DNA of 64,000 nt from Syncephalastrum monosporum B8922 (taxonomy: Eukaryota > Mucoromycota > Mucoromycetes > Mucorales > Syncephalastraceae), in assembly GCA_000697355.1 (NCBI GenBank), contig JNEN01001234.1:124001-188000 (forward strand), read 5' to 3'. Shown here in pieces: positions 44,930 through 57,736 of the stretch. Below the pieces are notes generated by a model. It was not told where the DNA came from. It saw only the letters and a list, made by a program, of their open reading frames with translations, and did not search any database. The stretch's first letter is position 1, and the number at the start of each line of letters is the position of its first letter. The position numbers were made by a program, and so were the translations under genes.

Positions 44930-45158
44930 AGAAGGGAAAACGTATCGGGTAGAAGAAGCTCATCCCATCTTTGTCTAGATGAGTTAAATAAAGTTAAAGG
45001 GCATTTGTTTGCTGTTTTGTTCTAATTTAGCAGCAGCTTATTCTAGTATATGAAGCTGCTCTTTGTTTATATAAGTCGATTAGAGTATACGAAACGACCT
45101 GGTACTGCTATGATATCGAAATGTCTTCCTACAAGAAGGTAGGGAAAAGAAACGCTGC

Positions 45159-46832
45159 CTAGTTTTTGACTTCATTTTCCGGAGCCTCATCTTCGTTCTC
45201 CTCATCTACTTTCTGTGCCTTTGCTTGAAGCCCTTTGCTGGTGGTCTGCACTTTGGCACTTTTGTCCTGTGTCTGATCCTGCTTGGATGGTTGCTGCTCC
45301 TTCGCCAGCTTGGATGGCTGCTCTTCCTTTGCAAGCTTGGATGACTGCTGACTTTTTTGCTGCTGGAGGGGTTGGGTTTGGTGTGTTTGCGGAACTTTGG
45401 ACTGCCTGTGGTGAGCTGATGACTGTTGCGGCTGAGGCTTGGGCCGCACAACGGGTGCGATCTGGGTATTCTCTTGGTCTTCCTCTTTATCCTCCTCATT
45501 ATCCTCCTCTTGGTCTTCCTCTTTGTCCTCCTTCGTATCTTCTTCTTTAACTTCCTTCTGATCGTCGATCTTCTCTTGTTTGTCTTCTTGCTGGGCTGGC
45601 TGCTTCTTTCGAGCCGATCGGACAGGCTGAGCAGGCTCGACAGGCTGACTAGCCTGATCCTGGGCGCGAGTCGTCTGGACCGTTTGCGGCTTTGACTCTT
45701 TAGACGGGGAGGTACTCTCACTCTCCGCCTCGGATGAAGAGGTCGCTTCCTGAGCTTTTGGGTTCGTCTTCTTCACATCGCCGGCGGCGGCCTCCTGCTT
45801 GCTCTCCCCTTCGCGTTGTGGCTCGGCTGGTTCCGTAGACTTTTTCGCGTCCTTTTCTTGACGCTTCACATAGCTGCGACGCACCTTGTCCAATGCCCGG
45901 GCACGGAGTTGACCAGCTGTGGACTTTGGAGCCTCGTCACCTGCATGGGCCAAGTACTGTGTTGGCTGCGGAGGAGGATATTGCTGCTGAGGCTGCGGAG
46001 GATATCCTGGCGCAGGTGGGTATTGCTGTGGCTGCTGAGGCACGGACCCTTGTTGAGGGGTTTTCCATTGCTGCTGCTTCTGCTGCTGTGGAGAGGTAGC
46101 TTGTGGAGCAAACTGCTGCTGGGGCTGAAGGTTGGGATAGGCACCTTCTTGGGAATATGGCGGTGGAGCAACGTAGGCTGGTTGCTGCGGGTAGGGGGAC
46201 GTTTGTATACCGGGCATGAAGGTGGGCTGCGGCTGGACGGGCTCCTTGGGGAGTTTCTCCTGTTGCTGGCGCAGAATGCTATCGATATCATTATCTGCTG
46301 GTGAGGGCGGGCTACTTTCTCTCGGGGTGTCGGTCGATTTGGTTTTCTTGTCATCGTCGCTGGGAGCCGCATCGTCGCTACTGTCTGAACCTTCCTCGTC
46401 TTCCTTGTCCGAACCCTCTTCGTCTTCGTTCTTGTCCGAGCCTTCTTCGTCTTCTTTCTTGTCCGAGCCTTCTTCGTCTTCCTTCTTGTCCGAGCTCTTT
46501 TCGTCTTCTACTTTGTCTGAGTCTTCATCGTCCTCTTCCTTGTCCGAGTCCTCCCCACCCTTTTCTTTGTCCGAGTCCTCATCGTCATCTTCGTCTTCAT
46601 CGTCGTCGTCGTCGTCCTCATCCTCCTCCTCCTCCTCCCCCTCCCCTCGCTTGAAAAGAACATTGCCTTGCGATTTGGGTGCTTCGACGGAGCGGCGCTG
46701 GATGGCGGCCGGCTGACGCTGGTTGACCTTCGCCACGACCATATCATGCACAGGACGCGCCTGGTCTTGCTGCGCAGACACCAGCATGAGCGTGGCAACG
46801 GCAGACAGTGTGAGCAATTTCGGGAGAATCAT
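45159..46832 (-). CDS. Secreted, acidic, low-complexity repeat protein
   Basis: One exon of about 557 residues. The best start is the ATG at 46832, which gives a clear signal peptide (ILPKLLTLSAVATLMLVSA). The frame extends five codons further upstream, but the intervening CTTTCAG could be a splice acceptor. Dibasic sites (IQRRS, LFKRG) resemble Kex2 processing sites. Next come a Glu/Asp run, then EGSDKKEDE-type nine-residue repeats (about residues 85-150), a Pro/Gln-rich middle with PYPQQPAYV and QPQQQYPPP units, Lys/Glu/Asp-rich stretches (KEEDTKEDKEEDQEED), and PSKLAKEQQ repeats near the end. I infer a cell-wall or extracellular disordered protein. No enzyme domain is present. Confidence 0.75.
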   Translation of the reverse strand: MILPKLLTLSAVATLMLVSAQQDQARPVHDMVVAKVNQRQPAAIQRRSVEAPKSQGNVLFKRGEGEEEEEDEDDDDDDEDEDDDEDSDKEKGGEDSDKEEDDEDSDKVEDEKSSDKKEDEEGSDKKEDEEGSDKNEDEEGSDKEDEEGSDSSDDAAPSDDDKKTKSTDTPRESSPPSPADNDIDSILRQQQEKLPKEPVQPQPTFMPGIQTSPYPQQPAYVAPPPYSQEGAYPNLQPQQQFAPQATSPQQQKQQQWKTPQQGSVPQQPQQYPPAPGYPPQPQQQYPPPQPTQYLAHAGDEAPKSTAGQLRARALDKVRRSYVKRQEKDAKKSTEPAEPQREGESKQEAAAGDVKKTNPKAQEATSSSEAESESTSPSKESKPQTVQTTRAQDQASQPVEPAQPVRSARKKQPAQQEDKQEKIDDQKEVKEEDTKEDKEEDQEEDNEEDKEEDQENTQIAPVVRPKPQPQQSSAHHRQSKVPQTHQTQPLQQQKSQQSSKLAKEEQPSKLAKEQQPSKQDQTQDKSAKVQTTSKGLQAKAQKVDEENEDEAPENEVKN

Positions 46833-46847
46833 CTGAAAGAGTGGCAA

Positions 46848-49607
46848 AGACCAACGTCTACGAGCCGATCATGTCTCTCTGGCTTCAACTTTTATATCAT
46901 GCTTGATCTGAACATAGTCACTCTGTCTAGACCCAGAGTTTGATATGCAGAAAAGGTAATTTTAATTTGTTCAGTTGCTTGACGGCTTGTTGATGCTTTT
47001 TTAATTAAAACTGTAAAAGTGTAAACAGTGAAAGAGCTACCTATCTCGAAAAGATTGTCAATAGGGGTTGACAAGGGGGACGCACCTTGTTGTGGTATGT
47101 CGTTAGTCCAGCTACGTTACATACACAGCAACATACAGACATGATGCTCCATGCGTCCAGGGGGTCCCTGGTTTCTTCATTGTTCGAATGGAGTATCTAC
47201 TTTTTCTTCAATTGGGACGCTGGCTACCTTCTCCACTTCTCGCACGTGCCAGGGTACCATAGCCATTTTTTGTGCCCGCGCAGGAAAGTGTACAGTATAA
47301 GATTGTGTACGCGATGCTCTGTGATTTGCTCGATTATGCATATATTTACTTTCGCATATCTGTACTGGTTTTTCGGTTTATCCGCTATACTTCACTTGTA
47401 CCTAGGATAGCGTATAGAGGTAAACTTGTTCCAGGATTGTTATTGTGATACATGTACTCGGTCTGTCGGTTCAAGCATACAGCATGCATAGGGATCGGTT
47501 TAATTGAGCGCCTGAGACATGATGGGCAACATAGTTATCCTCGGCATTAGGTTAATACTAGTACTAAAAGATGAACAAGCTAGCTGATAAATACCAATAA
47601 ACTTGGTTAGATATATGTAACAAGAATGCAGGTGTTGGCGCAACGGGTGTACATGATATACAGTTAAAGTTGTCTCGGTATATCCTGGTCTCATCACGCT
47701 ATATGTAGATGTGGTGAATGATTGGCAAGAAGAGAAGGAAACAACGCAGCCATGAAGACATCTATAAGTGGCAGAACCGTACATTGTTGGGCATGATATT
47801 TTTATTTTGATAGCGGGCCTGTTGGCTCGGTATGTACGCATAAAGTAAGTATATAAAAGCATCAAAACAAAAAAAAATACAGAGTGATACGTGGTACTCG
47901 TATAACACGTATAGGCTCAGTTGCGCGCTTTCTGTCCTTTAAATTCTAAACCTAATATCCATGAAAATCAGCCGAGGTCTACCATGACGTGCTATTCTTA
48001 TTAACGAATCGTGCGTATGGATAATCTTACGATCAGAAGAGCCAACGGCTTGTGCCGTCCAACATATATCCATTAATTGCAGCTCATATGTAGATTTAGT
48101 TCATGTCCATTTTGTATATCGGATGTAAAGTCAACATGTGTAATGTGTACACCCTTTCCCAAGCCGAGCGCCGAGCGGCATTTTTTGACTTCCTCTGTGT
48201 TACGATAGTGGAAAGAAGGAGTGCTACATGGCTCTACAATAGCTTCTTGTGCACAATGAAAAAGCCAGACCCATAGTGATCCTCCTGCGTCATTTACTCG
48301 AAGATCATGAAAGCCCACCTGCGAATTTAAAAAAAAAAAAGAAAAAATGGAAACGCATAGAATGAGAAAAAGAAAATTGCCTGGTGTGATATTTGTCCTT
48401 TTAATTTTAGGCTTTGCAGATCATTACCTAGCTAGGCGCCCGATCATTCATTCCAAAAAACCGGATACCAAAGGAGTCCTAACGCATGGGCGAGCAGTTG
48501 CAAAATATGCAGCAAACCCAAAAATCGTTCCTGTTCGTGCGTTCTTCGGTACTAGGATATAATATGCGTTCGACTTAGGCTTCTGGAAGGAATTTTAGGT
48601 CGGCCGATATTTCATTCCTTGCACAAGCTAGTTATTTCGTGGTGACTGGTCACCAATAAGAACGGTAACATATCATAGCACATGAATGAATACCTTGAAC
48701 GACTGTTTAGTCATAAAGAGCATGCTCCATGCTGAAAGAAATATTCTGAGAAGCCAACCATTTGCTGGCCACATGCACCTTGGACGTCGCTATCGTCACA
48801 AAAGTCGTGAATGACATTTAACTTTCTTAGCAAAGGCGATCTTCTGCGCCATCATAGCAGCGATACGGGCGACGGACTTCTTCTTGTAGCATGCTAGCTG
48901 CATGCTTTGATATACTCTCGTGCGATAGAAATTCAAAAAAATAACATGCACAGGAATGGACGATTCGGTTTGTCTGGTGCCTGAAATTTTGTGGGACAAA
49001 AAGAAACAACCCGCGGTCTTCAGCCTAGCCATTACATTGGTTTCTATATGAGACAAACGGAATCGCGCCGGGCGGCATACGTGTGTGGTGGCACATGCCA
49101 ATGGGGGCGGTGAAGTCGGACCACTTTTCAGGGCGGTGACACGAAAGCTTGTGTGTGCTTTAAGTTGATCCAGAACTTGCCAAGATGTATCGTAAAGTCA
49201 AATGACCGATCACGTTGACGTGGCTCAGAAGGCCAGCCACATAGAGCTGTCTGCTATATATCAAGTAAGCTGAAAGCTTGGGAAAGCAGAATAGTAGTCT
49301 TAGGCCGTCGATAAGTGAAATTAATAGATTGTGAGAAAGCAATACAAGATCTCATTGGTATAAAAATCCGTGAAGAAAAAGTAATCATGGAAAGCTAGGT
49401 TGCACGGGATACAAAAAAATTAGAGGCACGTCTACTGTATCAAAGCCGCTTGTACTTTTTATAAGGATGATGCCGTCTTTACCCTTTTTTTTTTTTTTTA
49501 CATCGGGCCGCTCCCGTCTGTTTCCTTTCCTCTTTCTTTTCGCTAATCCATTTGGCTTCCCTTTCCTCTATTTTTCTTTTCGCGCAAGGTGAGCTCTTCC
49601 CCGAGTT
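46848..49607. other. Intergenic, 2.8 kb, AT-rich
   Basis: This is the longest stretch without a supported gene. All frames are under 125 codons and lack recognisable motifs or believable splices. The frame at 48796-49101 (-) is Lys-rich at its end but matches nothing known to me. No tRNA, repeat or transposon terminus was recognised. The last 150 bases (T run near 49486, CT-rich sequence) look like the promoter and leader of the methyltransferase gene. Confidence 0.45.
46888..46897 (-). promoter_or_regulatory. TATA box of the secreted acidic protein gene
   Basis: The minus strand reads GATATAAAAG about 57 bases upstream of the preferred start (46832). Confidence 0.45.
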
Positions 49608-50894
49608 ATGAGCCTCCTCGCTTTCCTTCATAAATTTAAACCAAAACATCATCTTACAAGCCGACGGAAAAAGAAAGCCTCAGACATGCATGTAAACATA
49701 GCCAGCGAACGCCCTTCGAACGAAAGCAGCACCAGGTCGCCCAATTCCCCCCTGTCCGAAGACCTTGTTTACCTCATGCCCACCGACGGGCAGGGTCTGT
49801 AATCTACCTCGTGCTACACACATTTTCTTGACTTAATTTGTGTTGACGTATGTCTCACATAGACAATGATCGGATACATTCACAACACTGGCTGCTTAAA
49901 CTTATCGTGGGCAGCAATTTCGATGCTCCTGTAGGAGATGTCCTCGAAAACGGTGCGACGGTTCTCGACTCAGGATGCGGTAAGCAGTTATGAGTCGCAC
50001 CTATTGACTAGGGATCTTAATGATATTTAATCCGGGACGGCGCAGGTCCAGGCACTTGGAGCATGGAGATGTCCGAGGCCTATCCACAGTCCACCTTTCA
50101 TGGGGTAGACGTTGCTGAGGTGTTTCCTCAACAGATTATGCCCAAAAATTGCACCTTTAAGCTTGTGGATCTGACAGCGCCACCGCTTTCTTATGAGGAC
50201 ACCACGTTTGATTACATCCATCAACGTCTTTTATTCGCTGCTCTTGGCGAGGAGCATTGGAATAACGTAAGTACTGATTCCTGGGATTCTGATAAGAAGA
50301 TGTAATGATCTTTTTCGTTACAAAGCTTATACCTGAGTTACACCGCCTCCTGAAACCCGGAGGATGGGTGGAACTCCAAGAAACGGATGACGTCGTTGTT
50401 AATACGGGCCCTTCGACGCACCTGTGCATAGAACACAGTACGTTTGAGAATAATGACTTCCCACAGAATCTAAGTCTTTGCGATTATATCCAGTTTTAGG
50501 CTTTGCTAGAGACAGAGGAGCCAACACTGCGGTCGGGCGTTCGCTCAAATCACGGCTTGAGGCTGCTGGATTTATCAACACGTCAGAACGCATCGTAGAT
50601 CTCCCTCTCAACCATGGTGGTAAAGTAGGCGAGCTGTTTCGGTACATAGCGAGAAGATTTCCTGTTGAAACAAAAACAGATAATAACCTTGAGTATTTGC
50701 TTTTCTTCTGCAGAGATAACATAAAAGAAGCCTTGGCGACCCTTGAATCTGCTATTGTGCAGCGTGACCCAGAGAACTGGGCAGATCTGGAAGTCCGCAA
50801 AAAGCATTTGGAGAACTTCGACGCCGAGTGCGCTCAAAACAAGACGGTCATGCGCTACAGAATCATCCTTGGCCAGAAACCAGCTGCACAGTAG
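49608..50894 (+). CDS. SAM-dependent class I methyltransferase
   Basis: Exons 49608-49794, 49863-49979, 50046-50266, 50326-50437 and 50500-50894 give 343 residues. A Lys-rich, Ser-rich N-terminus of about 60 residues precedes the Rossmann-like domain. Motif I is DSGCGPGTWSMEM (about 99). The acidic end of the second strand is in FHGVDVAEVFP. Motif III-like VDLTAPPLSYEDTTFDYIHQ is followed by the post-motif RLLKPGGWVELQE. This organisation resembles fungal methyltransferases related to LaeA and TAM, which act on small molecules or proteins. No neighbouring secondary-metabolite genes are present, so the substrate is open. Confidence 0.88.
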
Positions 50895-51793
50895 TACTAG
50901 CTCCCGTATCAATATGTTGTATACACGCCTCTATCCGAAATTCATGCCATATATGTAGTTCTAGTAAAGCTTCCATATCATTTCACACCCACATGCCAAA
51001 AGAAACCAATATTTTGTAATGCAAGCCATCCGTCGATCATATCGGAAAGCAGCTATATGAGTGTACCAGATGTATGTCAATGTGATTGTGGATGATCCCG
51101 CATGAAGGAGTAACGTAAAGTAGTACTGCATCAGTCTCTTTTTTAAGTCGAACAATCAAGTACAACATGTACTTTGTACTTATCTGGTATGTGAATGGTA
51201 TATGCCTGGACAACCAGTATGGAACAGTCTCACAAAATCGCTTATCCATATACCCACCGCACATATTGCATGCCACATTGTATGGTAAATAGACATACCA
51301 AGTATACTAGTAGGATTATATGCAGCGGATAGTCACTTCTAGGTCACAGAACCAGTTTACATGTGGAAATATATCCAAGATGAATAAATTCAAATTAAAG
51401 TCACCTCGAAAATGGACCACTATCTCGTGCTATACTGATCGTCCGCGGCATAAATTCATAGGAGTTCATACTCTTCGCTATCCACCTTGTACTTGGCTGT
51501 TGCAAAAAAGCGCCACAAATATTCGGACCATTAACTACCAACATAACGTCTTTCCGATGATTCTGCATAATACTGCTGTGGGTAGTGCCGGATATCACTG
51601 CTATTGCAGATATTAGTACATTGTTTATCTTGCAATGATTTAAAAGTCTCCTTCTATTCCAGAATTGACATCTTTCCAAGGAAACGACATTCTAAGGTAG
51701 GTAATGTGCGCACAGCGGCGCTGAGTTTGGGTGTACACAGGATGAGTTTACATATTGATAGAATAGGAAGAAAAAAGAAGGAAAAAGAGGGAT
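50895..51793. other. Convergent intergenic region, 0.9 kb
   Basis: AT-rich sequence with only short chance frames. It separates the ends of the methyltransferase and MMS19 genes. Confidence 0.4.
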
Positions 51794-54700
51794 TTAGATT
51801 GCCGCCGAGTACCATTTTGCTCTGCAATCCACGGCTTCCTTACGCACCAACCGCTTCTTGTCGTCCAACGGTTTTGCCAGTTGCTTCAAGACGAACTGCA
51901 TATGCGGTTGAAGAACATCCTTGGGAAGTACAACAGGTATTTGTGCCAGACACTTGAGCGCTGCAATACGGACTTCCAAGGGGTTGCGCTGACCCGCAGC
52001 ATCGAGAAGTCCAAGTAGAGTTGAAATGATCGCTCGTACATGAGGTGTCATGGCATCCGGTGCTTCGGTGACAGCGAGGCGGAATGTTTCGAGGGTCGAT
52101 ACCCGCAGAGTCGAATCCGGGAGTGATAAGGATTGGATGAGTAGAGGAATAAGCTGCATTAAATATGTACTGTAGGTGAGTCTTTTGCTTCAATTAAGGT
52201 TTCTTTCGTCTAATAACTTACCGGTGGGAGTTCGCTCAATAGGATCTGCTTTGGTACATTCTTCAGGAGGTAAGAGAGGGCAATAAGATAGTTATATTTG
52301 ACATCTAGTGTACATGCATGAGTCATCTTCTCATCTTCCTTCGAGCCGCCTCCAAATTTTTCTACCTTCTTGTGCTGTTCGGAAGCCCTCCACAAGGAGA
52401 GGCAAGCTATCATTGAAGAAGCGTTGTTTGTGCAAGATCTAGAATACATATAAGCGACACGAGCTGAGTCGGGTCCTAATACTTACATTCAGGGTAGCAA
52501 AAGCAGCTTTGTTCAAAGCCAAGGCGTCCTCGCCAATCATGATATCAAAGCCTTGAGAGGCCTGCTTGCCGATCTCTGGCCGGGCACACCAGGTAATCAC
52601 CTTGTGTGAGAGGACATAGCCCAACTTGTGCGCACGCAAGACCAAGGCCTTCGTGACCCACAAGTAGATTGCCAGAGATTTGTGATCGTTTTGGCTCTCA
52701 ATCACGCTCTCGAGCTTTGTTGCCAGCGCTTCGACGTAGGCAGACATAGCAGATGCTAATAACGTGGAAAACAAATCAGGCTATGTCCATAGCATGCTAA
52801 GGCGGGACCTACCGTCTCTCCATTTGTTGATGATTGAACCGATCATTCTCACGAGCGACGTCTGTTGGACATCATTTCCGGTGCTGAGCGCAAGCGTTGT
52901 CAACGTATCCAAAAGACCTTCTGTGGATTCAACCGGGAAGGTGACCTAGTCAAATGAGAGAATAAGTATCCTACTTTATCGTAGAATCGTGCAACTTACT
53001 TCCTTGCGACAAGCAGCCGCCACAGCCGCCAAGAGTTGCGTAAGGGTCTTTTGTGCGGCGGGCGATGATTCCTGCAAGATACCATATGAATACACATCTA
53101 GCAGAGCTCAATGATACTACCTCGAGAGGGGCAAAGGCGTCCGAGGAGGGTATGTCGAAAAGGGAGAGCTCGTGGTTGAAGTAGAGGGCATAGACACGGT
53201 CGAGAAACTCTTTCTGGGCTGCTGCATCGAGATTCTCGTACACAGCCATGATAAGCAGAGCCGCAGTCTCCAGGACATCCTTGGAGAGAATCATTTGGCT
53301 GCTGCTTGGCTGCAGAGCAGCTTGAATGGCGGTCTGGAAGAGACGAGGCACCAGCGTGTGAATGCAGGGCGAGACGTCATCATGCTTGGCGGCAATTTTG
53401 GTTCGCACAATATCAAGCAGGGTGGTCAAGATGGCGCAAGGGTACGTTGACGACGAAACTAGATCATATAGAATGATGAGGACTAAGGGCATAATAATCA
53501 CAATTCGACTTACCTGTAGCACAGACGGCATCAAACTTTTCCAAAATAGCCGGCATAGCTGACTTGAAAAGATCCGGAGGAGGACACAAGGCCTGGAGAG
53601 CCAAAAGCGTTTGGGGATACCCAATCACCTTGTGTTCATCATCTGTAACTGGTAAACCATTCACAAGGGTAGGGATCGTCTGCTCAACGAGATATTTGCT
53701 GTCGATGCACGATACACCCTTCAAGGACGCCAGAGCAGCCACTCTACAAGACGTTCAATCGTGAATAAAAAGAAAGCCCCAAGAAGAGCTTGATGGCGTA
53801 CCTGAGCTCTTCGCTGGTTTCTTCACTCAAGACAGTGTTGAACGAATGAACGGCGATACCCAGCTAACGTCACGTTAGAATGGGTGCTTCACATATGTAT
53901 CCTAACTTACCTCGTTCTGAGTCAAAAGCCCACGGGAGAGAACCATCAATTCCAGGCCCTTTAAACCCGACATGCGTAGACCGTTATACTCGTTGGATGA
54001 GTTGAGAGCTGATTCAAACATCGCGAATAAGCGATCCTTGTAGTCGATTAGAGGAGAGTCGACTTGGCTGTCCACTGGATAGAAACGGTAAGTCACCTAT
54101 AAAGATAAATTCATGGCGTCCTTACTGTCTACGTCGCCATCGGCAGAGCCATACAGCGACTTGCCAGCTTCCAAGAATTCGAGCATGACATCCATGATGG
54201 CCTTACGGCGAGTGGATAGCTCTGTTTCGCGGTATTGCCGGAAGAGGAGAGGCACAACTGCATGAATAATCGAGGTGCAAGCCGCATCTATACCAACATC
54301 GTTATTAATCCCTGTTCATTCCCAGTTTTCCTTTAGACATACCGGAGGCAGAAGCCGCAGCACGCAAGATACGACCGGCAGGCTTGGCATTCTTGAGCTC
54401 AGGCTCCTTCAAGTTGTCGATACAGCCATGCACAAGCGGCTTGATTGTCTTCTCAGTCGGATCACCCGTGGCACCATGCGCGCCATTACTCAGCGTGGCG
54501 ATCACACTCTGCATCGCGAGAAGCGCACAGTCTTCCAAGGCGGGGTCGGTCGAGTGGAACACCTACACACGGCTCATGAGACAAAACTGAAGAGCACGCG
54601 TCCCTCTGCTTACCTCGACTTTAAGAGCATCAAAGATCTCATCGATGACCGGGAAAAAGGCGTTGGCACCATACACTGGAGCGCAGGCAGAAAGCGTCTC

Positions 54701-55934
54701 CATGGAATCTTTCTGCAAGAGATATATGCCATCAGAAAACAGTTCGCATGTCGACCCTTTTCTTTTGTCATACACACCTTGGCACTACCCGACGTCGAGG
54801 TCAGTTTCTCGAGAATGAGGGGCACAGCAAACTTGGCAAAATGAGCGGTGGCGGCCAAACATTGACGCAGGCTCTGCTTGAGATCCTCGGCAGTTATACC
54901 AAAAGGATCGTCCGGGGGCGGTTTGAAAGTGATAGGGAAGTAGCAAAAGGTCACTTCGAAGATATCCTGGAAGAAGGTCAAATCTTGGTCATGCATGCTG
55001 TTCTGTCTGCGTCCAATGACTTACCTCAACATGAGCCGAGATATCAAACTGCTCAATGATGGTTTTGATGAGCTTGAAGGCACACATCAGGTTGCGGGGG
55101 TCCTTTTCTCCGTCCATGGCTTGAGTAAAACCGAGCACAAACTCATTGTTCATGGCCCGCAGAGCTACCATCCAGCATTAGTGTTTCATATAGAAACCAA
55201 TCCATTAAAATGCTTACAGCGCAGGTGTCGGTTTAGCAGGTTCTCAAAGACGCGAAACGTGGCGCTGCGAGCGGGCTGGAGGAAGCGCTGGACATCGACA
55301 CGTTCAAAGATTCTAGGAAGCATGTGTCACCAAGGGATCGATGGACATACAGCTGTGTGATGATCGAAATACCTCGTAGCGATAGTGGTAGCGTTGACGC
55401 CCGTAAAGTTCTGACACTCGGTCAGGGCAGTGAGGCCCTCCATCAATTTGGGCACGCAGGTGCGATCCGTCAGACGATCACAGTAAAAGTCGACAAGAAC
55501 AGACACTGAAAGTGCATGAGTCTATCGCTCGAGAAACAGAAAGGCGTTCTTATACCTGCAGGCTCGTTGAGACTGTTGAGATCGCAGTTCCGGAGCGTGT
55601 ACGAGAGCAGGCCGGTGACTAAGCAGTCATTCGTCAGTTGATACAGCTAGACCTGCGCGTATGTCAAAGGAGGGTACCTTTTGCACGAATGGCATCGTCG
55701 TCGCTGGTCAAGAACTCGCCCATTGACTGGATAAGCTGCAAGAGATTCGACTGCACCGAACCATTGTTGACAGCTACAAGACAAGAGAAGACGGGTGGGT
55801 AAAAGAGGCTACAGAATGAGAGAAGGAGTGCGAGAAGTACCTTGAACAATGTTGTTTGCTGATTGAGTCGATTCTGGAGAGGAGTCCTGATCAGACACCA
55901 TGTAGTTGGTGACCTCCCGCTCAATCAAGTCCAT
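51794..55934 (-). CDS. MMS19: MMS19/Met18, cytosolic Fe-S cluster targeting factor
   Basis: The gene starts at ATG 55934 (MDLIEREVTNYMVSDQD) and is split into some 18-20 short exons, the most intron-dense gene of the window. N-terminal MMS19 landmarks are the exon coding for LLQLIQSMGEFLTSDDDAIR, then VDFYCDRLTDRTCVPKLMEG and FEVTFCYFPITFKPPPDDPF followed by GITAEDLKQSLRQCLAAT. The middle and C-terminus are HEAT-type helical repeats (LIPLLIQSLSLPDSTLRVST, EVRIAALKCLAQIP). The end DDKKRLVRKEAVDCRAKWY is the conserved C-terminus. MMS19 delivers Fe-S clusters to DNA polymerases, helicases and XPD with CIAO1/CIAO2B. Exact junctions of the middle exons were not all verified. Confidence 0.93.
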
Positions 55935-56241
55935 GGCGTTAGGAAGAAAAAGAGTACAGTATCAGCAGAGCAAAGCTGGATGTGAAAATATGAAATCTCT
56001 TTTTTTGTTTTTTTTATGGGTCTATTTCATCTGTCTTGACAGATATATAAAATGGGTCGCTCGATCCAAATGCCAGTCGCCATCCTATCAAACCGATATG
56101 GATATCCGTCATATATTTAAAGGACACGGGCCATCGCAATTATAGGTCAACGCCATCTCAGATCCATCAATATAGATAGATAGCAGGTCATGCATCTATT
56201 TCTTTCCATACGCCGCCGCTTATGGTTAGCGGCATGTACCA
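55935..56241. other. Intergenic, 307 bases
   Basis: Short MMS19 promoter side with a T run (56000-56017), followed by the 3' flank of the next minus-strand gene. Nothing else was seen. Confidence 0.4.
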
Positions 56242-57514
56242 CTATGCTGCTATGTGTGCCTCGCAGTACGCTCGTCGCGCCTGAGCCGTCCTGTGGCATG
56301 CGTCCATGATGATCCGCACTTCGCCTTCGAGAAACGTCCTTGCACCCTGGGTCGTTTTCGCCGAGTGCCGCGCCTTGGTGGCAATCGTGACCAGCACACC
56401 ACCCAGCGCTAATGCTGCACCTCCGGTAACGATGGTGGAGCTCCCGACAGCTAGACCGCCCAGAGTCGATAAACCGCCTAGTGCACCGACGCCCCTGCAA
56501 GAGCCACGTAAAATGTCAGTCATGTCGGGAAAGATAACAGTACGGATGTCATACGCACCAGCCAGTGACCTCCATCCGTTTCTGCTGCCTGGGGTCCAGT
56601 CTAAAGATTTTCATTTAGGGTCCGGCGCACGAAGTCGACTGAAAGAGAGATGAAGAGAGAGACGCACCGTTCAAGTAAATCTACCAACTGCTGTATCCGG
56701 AGGAGGTCTTCCCGGACGAGTGGAGGCACCTTGTCATGCATGGCATCGTGTTCTTCGATCCAGACGCGTACACTGCGTATATTGGCGCGAACATGGTCGA
56801 GGAGCAGTTCGAGTTGATTGTGAAAGGTGATATCGCCCCAAGAAGCACTGGCCTGGTAAGTCGAATACACCGACAGGGTCAATGCGCCTACCGCCGCAGC
56901 GGAGCGGTAGTATGTCTGCTGCTTTTCCCGCTGGCGTGCCAGCTCTTCCGGCGACAGCGGCTTCTTCTTCAACTCTTGCTTTTCAGAGTTCTCCTCCGCA
57001 TCTTTTGTGCGTTTTGCTTCTTCTTCTTTTTCCTTTTGTTGGCGACGTCTTTGCCTTACTGCGTCTTCGTGTGCTTCTCTCTGTCGGCGTGTCCAGTAGT
57101 GTGATCGAGGGTGAGGGCGTTCGTCGTGAGGAGTGCGGATATCATCTTCTTTTTCAGTAAGCAAGTAGTCCACGCAGCAGTCAGCAAGGAATTTGCCAAA
57201 AGCGCGTGCATAAGTGAGTGTATGAGGCTGTAGCCACCCACTGAAAAGCGGACGCTTAGTTTGCCTTGCTTCTCGCAGGAAGTCCGCACTTTGGTCTCTC
57301 GACGGTTTCAGCGGTTTCTGGTCCTACAGCTCATGACTGTCAGAAAGAAGGTACTCCAACCTCTCAAGAAGCGCATTACCCGAGGAGCTTTGGGAAGTTC
57401 TTGCAGAATGTGGGGCACGAAGTCGAGAAGCGTGCGAATGGGTGTTGCATAATCCGCAGCATTGCGACTGTAGAGTTCCTCGGGGAAACTATAATCAGCA
57501 AAGAAAAGCTTCAT
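56242..57514 (-). CDS. Unrecognised protein: charged coiled coil plus Gly-rich hydrophobic tail
   Basis: Exons start at 57514 (MKLFFADYSFPEELYSRNAA), continue after a 57-nt intron at DQKPLKPSRDQSADFLREAR, and end at 56242. The middle is strongly charged (WTRRQREAHEDAVRQRRRQQ, then KEKEEEAKRTKD) and probably coiled coil. It leads to YRSAAAVGALTLSVYSTYQA, a possible membrane segment, and then a helical region (SWGDITFHNQLELLLDHVRA, LLRIQQLVDLLERLD). The last part is a glycine-rich hydrophobic pair (GALGGLSTLGGLAVGSST, GGAALALGGVLVTIATKAR) with repeated GxxxG-like spacing, which looks like a hairpin inserting in a membrane. I do not recognise the family. A mitochondrial or organelle membrane role is only a guess. 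Confidence 0.72.
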
Positions 57515-57736
57515 TGTACAAGTCAGCTCCTTTGCAGTCGTTTGACATGTTTATATATATATATATATATATCGAAAAGCAAGTGAAAGAGTATATACCG
57601 TGGCCATAGCACATCGAAGAAAGGAAGATAGAAAAAAGCCCAGATAATAATGAACAAAAAGAAAAAAAAAAGCTACGTGTAGAAATGGGATTTGCGGCAT
57701 ATCAATAGACTCAGATCTTCTCTCATCCTACGGTAG

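Noticed and set aside
48796..49101. Lys-rich 101-codon minus frame in the 2.8-kb gap
   Set aside because: Its basic tail suggested a ribosomal protein fragment, but no specific family motif is present and flanking codon use is not coding-like.
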